Assembly (NCBI GenBank): GCA_018816815.1
Contig: JAHIVD010000049.1
Coordinates: 1-24,935, forward strand
From: Patescibacteria group bacterium
GTDB lineage: Bacteria > Patescibacteriota > Microgenomatia > Daviesbacterales > UBA10151
Reading direction: 5' to 3'
Length of the DNA: 24,935 bases
Shown: positions 14,625 through 20,223 of the stretch, in pieces
How the letters are laid out: each line of letters starts with the position of its first letter
How positions within the stretch are numbered: the first letter of the stretch is position 1
Position numbers and translations under genes: made by a program
Notes under the pieces: generated by a model
Database searches by the model: none
What the model was told of the DNA's origin: nothing
The model's input: the letters and a program-made list of their open reading frames with translations, nothing else

Positions 14625-15683
14625 ATGGATTTTTTATTGCCTCCGATAATTTCTTTTTTGCTGACTGTAATTTCCATACCTCCCACTATTGCTTTTGCCA
14701 AAAAATTCAAAATGCTTGATAACCCCAGAACAAGACCGCATCCTGCCCATACCCAACAAAGAATTGTTCCAAGAGCAGGGGGTTTGCCTATCTTCATCGG
14801 AATTATCCTGACAATGATGTTATTCACTCCCTTTGAAAAAAATACAATTGGAATCCTAACAGGACTTATCGTTTTACTTGCAGTAGGACTTTTAGATGAT
14901 CGTTACAAAAATCTCTCACCTTACTTACGGCTCCTAGCTCAATTTATTGCTGCAGGAGCTGCAGTTTGGAGTGGAATAGGTATTGATTTTATCACTAATC
15001 CATTAGGTGGAATTATTCATCTTAATACAAGCCCTCAACTCATATTGCTTGCTGATTTTTTGGCAGCAATTTGGATTGTTTGGGTGATTAATATGATAAA
15101 TTGGTCAAAAGGCGTAGACGGTCAAATGCCAGGAATCATAACGATTGCCGCCATTGTTTTAGGGCTCTTGTCTGTAAAATTAAACCTACTAAATGATCCT
15201 TCTCAAATTACGGTTGTTAATCTTTCATTTATCACCGCTGCGTGTTCTTTTGGGTTTTTGATATTTAACTGGCATCCGGCAAAAATTTTCCCCGGTTTTT
15301 CCGGATCAGGAATTTGCGGTTTTATGATTGCAATCCTGGCTATTTTATCCGGAGGGAAATTGGCAACCGCAGGGCTTGTACTTTTAATTCCAGCAACTGA
15401 TTTTGCATACACATTTTTCAGGCGAATCCTGGAAGGCAAATCACCTGTCTGGGGTGATCGCGGCCATTTGCATCATAAACTCCTTGAGCAAGGATTTTCG
15501 CATGAACAAATAGCCTTGTTTTACATATTAGGAAGTGCTATTCTTGGTGCAACAGCTCTAAGTTTATCCTCCAGCGGCAAATTATTTGCAGCAGCGCTTG
15601 TTGGAACAATTATTTTAGGAGCCATCTTATGGTTAAACTTTTTTGGGAATTACTCAAGGCAGCGCGACCCAGACAGTGGATAA
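14625..15683 (+). CDS. WecA/MraY-like polyprenyl-phosphate sugar-1-phosphate transferase
   Basis: This 352-residue polytopic enzyme should transfer a HexNAc-1-phosphate from a UDP-sugar to polyprenyl phosphate, starting lipid-linked glycan synthesis at the inner membrane face. About 10 TM helices are visible. Motifs are RTRPHPAHTQQRIVPRAGGLPIFIG (N-terminal substrate loop), GLLDDRYKN (D91, D92), NMINWSKGVDGQMPGI (N156, D165) and, as in WecA rather than MraY, VWGDRGHLHHKLLEQG (about 276-291). One deviation stands out: the family motif GDxGS appears as PGFSGSG, with F225 where the metal-binding Asp is expected. The last 55 nt overlap the start of the ubiA-like gene in another frame. It could be lineage-normal or catalytically altered. 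Confidence 0.85.
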   Translation: MDFLLPPIISFLLTVISIPPTIAFAKKFKMLDNPRTRPHPAHTQQRIVPRAGGLPIFIGIILTMMLFTPFEKNTIGILTGLIVLLAVGLLDDRYKNLSPYLRLLAQFIAAGAAVWSGIGIDFITNPLGGIIHLNTSPQLILLADFLAAIWIVWVINMINWSKGVDGQMPGIITIAAIVLGLLSVKLNLLNDPSQITVVNLSFITAACSFGFLIFNWHPAKIFPGFSGSGICGFMIAILAILSGGKLATAGLVLLIPATDFAYTFFRRILEGKSPVWGDRGHLHHKLLEQGFSHEQIALFYILGSAILGATALSLSSSGKLFAAALVGTIILGAILWLNFFGNYSRQRDPDSG

Positions 15684-16561
15684 AGAACTTCGCAGTTTTC
15701 GCCGGTTTAATCTTTTCCGGCATGCTTTTCGATAAAGTAGATCAAATAATAACCTTAGAAGCATTCTTTCTCTTTTGTATTTTCTCTTCAGCTACTTATT
15801 TATTAAACGATGTATTTGATATTGAAAGGGATAAACTTCACCCGTTTAAAAAAAAGCGTCCAATAGCATCCGGACTCGTTTCTGCCCCCTTAGCAACAAC
15901 CTTGGCTCTTGCGGCAATTATAATTTTTTTGCCAATATCGTATGCACTTTCTCCGGGCTTTTTCTTTGCCGCCTTTGCTTATCTAATAATGCAGCTGTTT
16001 TATTCAGCTTACTTAAAGCAAGTAATTTTAATTGATGTTTTAGTGATTGCAACCGGCTTTGTTCTAAGGGTATACGCAGGAGTCTGGGCAATCGATGCTC
16101 ACTTAAATGTCTGGTTTTTACTATGCGTAACAAGTTTTGCTCTCTTCTTAGCTATTGGAAAAAGAAGATCAGAACGGACATTAATGGAATCCCAAACATT
16201 CAGACACAGAGAAACATTACTTCATTATCCTGAAAATCTACTAGATATTCTAACGAGCATGTTTGCTACCTCCACCTGGTTAACTTATGCTTTTTTTGCA
16301 TTTCTGCAACCACCGATAAAAGCAGGCTGGATGTTATCAACTTTCTTTAGTGGTTTTGAAATAGCAATTACAGAGGCAAAATATTTAATGGCAACTGTTC
16401 CGGTTGTGCTGTATGCAGTCATGAGATATCTCTACATAATTTATGAGAAAAAAGAAGGAGAATCTCCAGAGCGTGTAATCTTAACTGATAAACCTTTGCT
16501 TGCATCTGTTTTAATTTGGTTTTTCATGACAGTGAGCATTATTTACTTCCTGGGAGTTTAA
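15629..16561 (+). CDS. UbiA-family prenyltransferase, decaprenyl-phosphate phosphoribosyltransferase-like
   Basis: This 310-residue polytopic protein is of the UbiA superfamily. It opens ELLKAARPRQWIKNFAVFAGLIFSG, typical of DPPR synthase (Rv3806c-like). That enzyme joins phosphoribose from PRPP to polyprenyl phosphate, the first step to decaprenyl-phosphoryl arabinose. Asp motif 1 is LLNDVFDIERDKLHPFKKKRPIASG (about 58-82), and the second is YSAYLKQVILIDVLVIATGFVLRVYAG. About 8-9 TM helices are visible. ATG 15629 lies inside the wecA-like gene; AGGAG 7 nt upstream and the start of the conserved RPRQW region support this start and a true 55-nt overlap. Its partners for epimerisation (DprE1/DprE2-like) are not in the window. 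Menaquinone or heme prenylation is less likely from the motif details. Confidence 0.82.
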   Translation: MVKLFWELLKAARPRQWIKNFAVFAGLIFSGMLFDKVDQIITLEAFFLFCIFSSATYLLNDVFDIERDKLHPFKKKRPIASGLVSAPLATTLALAAIIIFLPISYALSPGFFFAAFAYLIMQLFYSAYLKQVILIDVLVIATGFVLRVYAGVWAIDAHLNVWFLLCVTSFALFLAIGKRRSERTLMESQTFRHRETLLHYPENLLDILTSMFATSTWLTYAFFAFLQPPIKAGWMLSTFFSGFEIAITEAKYLMATVPVVLYAVMRYLYIIYEKKEGESPERVILTDKPLLASVLIWFFMTVSIIYFLGV

Positions 16562-16594
16562 TTTCCAGAATCTTATTTCCTACAACTTGAAGGA

Positions 16595-17410
16595 TTACTG
16601 GGGATTCTTTTTCTCTACATAAGACATTGAAACATAACCTTCTGTGCCATCTGGTAATCGTACCCGATCCCAAGCGCTCTGTTCTTCCAAAAGAATAAGG
16701 ATGTCCCCTGGTTTTACTCGGGTAATCTCGCTGCCATTAAGCGATGCTTTATCTCTAACTCGCAGGAAACCTGTTGGAGTTTGCCTGACAACAACTTCAG
16801 GTGTTTGAGTTATGGTTGGAGTTTCTATTGTTGCTAAATCAGCTTCAGAAAGCGCCAGATCTACTGAAACCGTAAGATTAAAGTTTACAGGCAAATCAAC
16901 CTTGATGCTTCTATCTAAATAATTTGCATGGCTTACTAAAATAGTATGCTCTCCTGTGCTCACATTAACCGCAATTGGCGTCTTTCCGAATAAGCGGCCG
17001 TCAATTTCTACTCCTGCATCGCTTGGGTTAGAAATTATAGTTATTCCCTTTCCTTGATCCAAGGTCAAAATTTCTCCAGCAGAAGATGCAGAGTCTGTAG
17101 CAATATCTCTTATGATAGCGACTACTGTGCCTGCATTTAATTTAACTTTGCCTTGCCAAAAGGCTCTATTTTTTTCTAGTCTAACTGTATATTCTTTAAC
17201 ATCTAAATCTTTACTGTCAAAAGGCGTCTTTCCAACTTCCTTACCGTCTAAGAAAATAGTTGCTTCTGTTGGATCAGATACAACAGAAATGCCGTATATT
17301 TGCTTAACTCCAAAAAAGGTTTCAGCAAATTGCTTGCTGAAACGAAGCGATAAAGCTATTAAACTCAAGAAGATTAAAAACCAGATCAATATTTTTTTTA
17401 TTGATTTCAT
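16595..17410 (-). CDS. membrane-anchored protein with two PEGA domains and an SH3 domain
   Basis: This protein of about 271 residues has an N-terminal TM anchor (IKKILIWFLIFLSLIALSL), then two PEGA repeats: ISVVSDPTEATIFLDGKEVGKTPF (about 40-63) and ITIISNPSDAGVEIDGRLFGKTPI (about 120-143). A Thr-rich linker (ETPTITQTPEVVVRQTP) follows, then a C-terminal bacterial SH3 domain (GFLRVRDKASLNGSEITRVKPGD...GWxxVRLPDGTEGYVSMSYVE-like). PEGA domains are surface modules and SH3b domains often bind peptidoglycan, so it is probably an extracytoplasmic wall-binding protein. I chose ATG 17410, 6 nt after a perfect TATAAT, over longer starts that would place the -10 inside the gene. It diverges from the M23 peptidase gene, which fits a shared role in wall maintenance. 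Confidence 0.82.
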   Translation of the reverse strand: MKSIKKILIWFLIFLSLIALSLRFSKQFAETFFGVKQIYGISVVSDPTEATIFLDGKEVGKTPFDSKDLDVKEYTVRLEKNRAFWQGKVKLNAGTVVAIIRDIATDSASSAGEILTLDQGKGITIISNPSDAGVEIDGRLFGKTPIAVNVSTGEHTILVSHANYLDRSIKVDLPVNFNLTVSVDLALSEADLATIETPTITQTPEVVVRQTPTGFLRVRDKASLNGSEITRVKPGDILILLEEQSAWDRVRLPDGTEGYVSMSYVEKKNPQ

Positions 17411-17416
17411 TGATAT

Positions 17417-17422
17417 ATTATA
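17417..17422 (-). promoter_or_regulatory. -10 box of PEGA/SH3 gene, leaderless spacing
   Basis: On the minus strand TATAAT (17422-17417) lies 6 nt before ATG 17410. No good -35 box is seen at 16-18 bp. Confidence 0.55.
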
Positions 17423-17433
17423 CTCTATTTTCA

Positions 17434-17462
17434 TTGACATTTGAGCTCGAAAGTGATAGTAT
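17434..17462 (+). promoter_or_regulatory. sigma70 promoter of M23 peptidase gene
   Basis: A perfect -35 box TTGACA (17434-17439), a 17-bp spacer and the -10 box TAGTAT (17457-17462) precede ATG 17491 by 28 nt. The predicted transcript start near 17469 leaves about 22 nt of leader, without a Shine-Dalgarno sequence. Confidence 0.7.
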
Positions 17463-17490
17463 TCGCGTTCATCTCGTACTGCTACCCAGC

Positions 17491-18120
17491 ATGAGATTTG
17501 TTTTGAAAAAACAAAACAAAAACCTTCTGCCTATGATGATCTTCAAAAGGGATGCCCTAAATGAAAGATTATCTAAAATCAAGTCAAGGTTCCCAAAGGG
17601 GTTTAAACAACTTGCTATAATCTCATTTATTTCACTTTCACTTTTAGGGTATTACCCAAATCTTGGAATTCCGCCTGTTAAAAAATCACTTGTTTTAGCC
17701 TCACACCAGGAACAAAAAGAGGAAATTGTTGCTGAATCGTTTTCTAAACCTCCTGTCCTGCCGCACCCTGGTTATCTGACAACCAGATTCTCAACGCGAC
17801 ATCCAAGCATAGATATTGCTGCTGGACTGGGTATGCCTATCCACCCGATCATTGACGGTGAAGTTACAAAAGTTGGAAGAGATTTTTGGGGTTTAGGAAA
17901 TTATGTTGTAGTTGCCCATCAAAACGGTTTTAAATCAAAATACGCTCATATGAGCAAGATCTATGTTAAAGTCAAGGATGAAGTTACTCCGGAAAATATT
18001 TTGGGAGAGGTAGGCTTAACAGGCAATACTTCCGGTCCCCACACCCACTTAGAGATAATCCATAATGAAGAGTATATTGACCCAGAAACACTACTTCCTG
18101 AAATTTCTAACATGCCCTGA
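17491..18120 (+). CDS. M23-family peptidoglycan endopeptidase (LytM-like)
   Basis: This protein of about 209 residues has a basic N terminus, one hydrophobic segment (LAIISFISLSLLGYYP, about 45-60) acting as anchor or signal, a linker, and a C-terminal M23 domain that cleaves peptidoglycan peptides outside the cell. Zn ligands are visible: H104 and D108 (RHPSIDIA), then GLTGNTSGPHTHLEI with the HxH pair at about 184-186. The stretch KYAHMSKIYVKVKDEV is typical of the domain. All catalytic residues are kept, so it should be active, unlike degenerate EnvC/NlpD types. ATG 17491 is chosen because the open frame further upstream runs through the promoter; ATG 17533 is a shorter alternative. It is divergent from the PEGA/SH3 gene. 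Confidence 0.85.
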   Translation: MRFVLKKQNKNLLPMMIFKRDALNERLSKIKSRFPKGFKQLAIISFISLSLLGYYPNLGIPPVKKSLVLASHQEQKEEIVAESFSKPPVLPHPGYLTTRFSTRHPSIDIAAGLGMPIHPIIDGEVTKVGRDFWGLGNYVVVAHQNGFKSKYAHMSKIYVKVKDEVTPENILGEVGLTGNTSGPHTHLEIIHNEEYIDPETLLPEISNMP

Positions 18121-18182
18121 TAACCATCATCTATCATTACAAAGGCAAACAGGATAAGCCAAGCCCATGAAACTACTTTCCT

Positions 18183-18776
18183 TTAGGAAATAATCTCTCC
18201 TTCTACCTCTGTTAATGTTGCACCCCGGAGTCCGAATTGTTCTCTTTCCCTGTTAATCAGCCTCTCAAGTAAATTCTTAAGTTCCAAAGGATAATCCACA
18301 TATTTCAATACTATTTCTCCTTTGCTGACTCCTGCTGTATTTACAACAATGGTGCCGTGATGTAAAAGCAACCTATCGATAATCGATTGGTCTACCACCA
18401 GATTGGTAATTTTATCAAAAAGCGCGGCGATCAGTTTAACAGAAAATAATCCTTTTTTAATTATGATCCTTCTGGTGGTTAACAAATATCTGGTAGCATG
18501 ATAAATATGCATTGTTTTAAGAATGGTTGATAAAAACATAAATCCCAGTCCCAAAACAAGGGCCCAGATTCTACCAATACCAAAAAACCATCCTACTCCT
18601 AAACCAAACCCCAAAAAGAGCATCCCCGGGAAAAACAAGTAAAATATAAATTTAGATCTTATGTAAGCACTTGATAAACCAGTTACCAGAACTAATTCTT
18701 CATCTTCTGATAAATATTTTTTAAAAGCACTTTTTTGAGCTTGGGTAGGAGATTTGCGGTAATGAAACTTAGCCAT
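18183..18776 (-). CDS. membrane protein with bacterial PH (bPH2) domain
   Basis: This protein has about 197 residues. After a soluble N terminus (MAKFHYRKSPTQAQKSAFKKYLSEDEE) come two TM segments (about 40-62 FYLFFPGMLFLGFGLGVGWFF and 68-88 ALVLGLGFMFLSTIL). A bPH2 (YdbT/YdbS-type) domain follows: ATRYLLTTRRIIIKKGLFSVKL, IAALFDKITNLVVDQSIIDRLLLHHGTIVVNTAG and GEIVLKYVDYP. Function in this family is poorly known; the domain probably binds membrane or protein partners. ATG 18776 is chosen over 18842 since the extension is not protein-like and TACAAT lies 7 nt upstream of 18776. It converges with the M23 gene and diverges from vapBC. Confidence 0.78.
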   Translation of the reverse strand: MAKFHYRKSPTQAQKSAFKKYLSEDEELVLVTGLSSAYIRSKFIFYLFFPGMLFLGFGLGVGWFFGIGRIWALVLGLGFMFLSTILKTMHIYHATRYLLTTRRIIIKKGLFSVKLIAALFDKITNLVVDQSIIDRLLLHHGTIVVNTAGVSKGEIVLKYVDYPLELKNLLERLINREREQFGLRGATLTEVEGEIIS

Positions 18777-18783
18777 TGCTGAT

Positions 18784-18789
18784 ATTGTA
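18784..18789 (-). promoter_or_regulatory. -10 box of bPH2 gene, leaderless spacing
   Basis: On the minus strand TACAAT (18789-18784) lies 7 nt before ATG 18776. The -35 is weak. Confidence 0.5.
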
Positions 18790-18823
18790 ACAGATTTACC
18801 ATTCCGGCATTCCATCGAAGTCG

Positions 18824-18852
18824 TTGACATTTTGTCATACATATGCTAAAAT
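18824..18852 (+). promoter_or_regulatory. sigma70 promoter of vapBC
   Basis: A perfect -35 box TTGACA (18824-18829), a 17-bp spacer and the -10 box TAAAAT (18847-18852) lie 11 nt before ATG 18864, so the 5'-UTR would be only about 4-5 nt. The spacer includes TGTCATACATATG, which may be part of an autoregulatory operator. The -35 TTGACA and TGTCA at 18834 form a short inverted pair. Confidence 0.7.
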
Positions 18853-18863
18853 TAATTCAGTAT

Positions 18864-19097
18864 ATGTTAATCAGAACAACTCTGCGATTAAATGAAAATT
18901 TGAAAAAAACTGCTGAAAAAAAAGCCTTGGAGGATGATGTTACCTTGCAGGAAATTTTTAACAAGGCTTTGGAAGAATATTTGGAAAAAGACGCGCGTAA
19001 AAAAGCTAAAAAGATCATCTTTAAAACCCATCATCTCGGAGAACCTTTAGATAATCTAACCCGTGACAATTTTTATCCGGATCCTAAGCAAAGCTAA
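18864..19097 (+). CDS. vapB: VapB-like ribbon-helix-helix antitoxin
   Basis: This 77-residue protein has an N-terminal ribbon-helix-helix DNA-binding pattern: the strand MLIRTTLRLNENL, then helices KKTAEKKALEDDVTLQEIFNKALEEYLEKD. A basic, Pro-ending tail (HLGEPLDNLTRDNFYPD) is the toxin-binding part. In this family VapB neutralises the VapC RNase and represses its own operon. I start at 18864 because the promoter -10 lies inside the longer reading (18843). Its stop TAA shares its last A with the vapC ATG. The pair looks intact. Confidence 0.8.
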   Translation: MLIRTTLRLNENLKKTAEKKALEDDVTLQEIFNKALEEYLEKDARKKAKKIIFKTHHLGEPLDNLTRDNFYPDPKQS

Positions 19098-19510
19098 TGA
19101 TCATTGATAGCAACATTTTAATCTATGCAATTAATGCCGATTCTCCGAAAAACAGAAAAGCCCAGGAATTTTTAAAAAAGAACTTAAAAGATTTAGAAAT
19201 TACCCACCAAAACGTTCTGGAAACTATTAGGATATTAACTCATCAAAAATTTTCAAAACCAATGGGGCTAAAGATAACGCTAACAGCCATCCAGGCCATA
19301 TCGCAGTCCTGCCGCATAATTTCTCCCACGCAAACAACTTATTATCTTTGGCTTGAGCTTGTAGATAAATACGCGCTGAAGGGCAACAGGATCTTTGATG
19401 CGTATCTTGCGGCTACTGCTTTAAGCAATGGGATAGATGTAATAGTAACAGATAATGTTTTGGATTTTAAAAAATTCAAAGGCCTTAAAGTTGTCAATCC
19501 TTTTTCCTAA
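19097..19510 (+). CDS. vapC: VapC-like PIN-domain ribonuclease toxin
   Basis: This 137-residue PIN-domain protein cleaves RNA and is held inactive by the upstream antitoxin. The acidic Mg-binding residues are in place: D4 (IIDSNILIY), E42 (NVLETIR), D101 (RIFDAYLAATAL) and D119 (VIVTDNVLDF). Length is normal for VapC. The start overlaps the vapB stop by 1 nt (TAATG), giving coupled translation. The frame is intact. It converges with a second, unrelated PIN toxin whose stop is 27 nt away. Confidence 0.88.
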   Translation: MIIDSNILIYAINADSPKNRKAQEFLKKNLKDLEITHQNVLETIRILTHQKFSKPMGLKITLTAIQAISQSCRIISPTQTTYYLWLELVDKYALKGNRIFDAYLAATALSNGIDVIVTDNVLDFKKFKGLKVVNPFS

Positions 19511-19536
19511 GTTTAATATTTAGACATTCCGACTTA

Positions 19537-19932
19537 CTAAACTATTTTCAAACCATGATCTTTATAATCAGCAAAATCCTGATCTTGTGTTAACAAATGA
19601 TAATCACTGCAAATAGCTTGCCAGGTCAGCATCCGATCAAATAGATCCTTGTTTTTCAGTTTAGGAAGTTTATAAAAAGAGGCAGTTGTATCCACATCTA
19701 AGTTTAGAGTCTCAAAACCGCTCTTCTTTGCAATCATCGGCAACTTATCCGGTAAAATACCTGTCAAACTAATCTTTCCTAATTGGTATTTTAGAGAGAT
19801 TTCCCAAAAAGTTATTAAACTCACATAAATGATGGCTTCCGGATCGAGCAGGATATCTTTTATTCTTTTGGGGAGTTTTTTGGGATAAAATACTGTCCAC
19901 AGGAAAATGTGCGTATCAATAAGATAGTTCAC
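19537..19932 (-). CDS. second PIN-domain toxin (VapC-type), GTG start
   Basis: This 131-residue PIN protein (NYLIDTHIFLWTVF) belongs to the VapC group usually paired with Phd/YefM antitoxins. Acidic residues are present: D6 (LIDTHIFLW), E44 (FWEISLKYQLGK), D99 (DLFDRMLTWQA) and D117 (LLTQDQDFADY). The frame is complete and has no visible lesion. It starts with GTG at 19932, which overlaps the TGA of the antitoxin frame (GTGA), so translation would normally be coupled to the antitoxin. Since that antitoxin is broken, the toxin may be silent, weakly expressed, or controlled otherwise. RNase activity is inferred from the family. Confidence 0.82.
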   Translation of the reverse strand: MNYLIDTHIFLWTVFYPKKLPKRIKDILLDPEAIIYVSLITFWEISLKYQLGKISLTGILPDKLPMIAKKSGFETLNLDVDTTASFYKLPKLKNKDLFDRMLTWQAICSDYHLLTQDQDFADYKDHGLKIV

Positions 19933-20167
19933 GATCTTAAAAATTCTTCATCAGTCATCTTAAAGTCATTGCAAATCTTAAAAGAAGCTTTTCCTTCAAG
20001 TAAACCCAATTTAAACTTTTTTTGCTTCATATAGGTTTTATAGGGAACCAGAGCTGCAACTTTTTTTTGCTTTTACCGTAAACAATACCAATGCTTTCAC
20101 CTTGCAGTACTTTTACTAGAACTTGCGAAAATTTTGATTTAAACTAACCTACACTTAACTAATGCAT
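19929..20167 (-). pseudogene. broken Phd/YefM-type antitoxin of the second PIN toxin
   Basis: Read with corrections, this stretch gives an antitoxin of about 79 residues. ATG 20167 is followed by His and TAG (20161-20159), then LSVG, TAG (20146-20144), FKSKFSQVLVKVLQGESIG and IVYGKSKK. At an A8 run on the minus strand (20068-20061) the frame shifts; one more A would restore it. The rest reads KVAALVPYKTYMKQKKFK, then LGLLEGKASFKI and NDFKMTDEEFLRS to TGA at 19931-19929. FKSKFSQVL and GLLEGKASFKI are typical of Phd-like antitoxins. The TAGs would be CAG and GAG with one change each. The TGA overlaps the toxin GTG. Either a real pseudogene or, for the indel only, a sequencing error. Confidence 0.72.
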
Positions 20168-20187
20168 ATAAGCAATATGGTATTTTT

Positions 20188-20204
20188 CTTGACAACTTGT
20201 CAAG
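20188..20204. promoter_or_regulatory. 17-bp palindrome with -35-like TTGACA, probable TA operator
   Basis: CTTGACAA-C-TTGTCAAG is a perfect inverted repeat with a central C. It carries TTGACA on both strands. It lies 20 bp before the broken antitoxin frame (reading on the minus strand), where an autoregulatory operator is expected, and 19 bp downstream of the groEL stop. A clear -10 is not seen. Confidence 0.45.
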
Positions 20205-20223
20205 CAGTAGCAATCTTGTATTT

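Noticed and set aside
17401..17490. Longer N terminus of the M23 protein starting at TTG 17401
   Set aside because: That extension covers the gene's own -35 and -10 boxes and the divergent gene's start; ATG 17491 lies just after the promoter.
20144..20161. UAG as a sense codon (Gln/Glu) in the antitoxin
   Set aside because: groEL, the GT2 gene and the M24 peptidase all end in TAG at the expected family length, so UAG is a stop in this genome.
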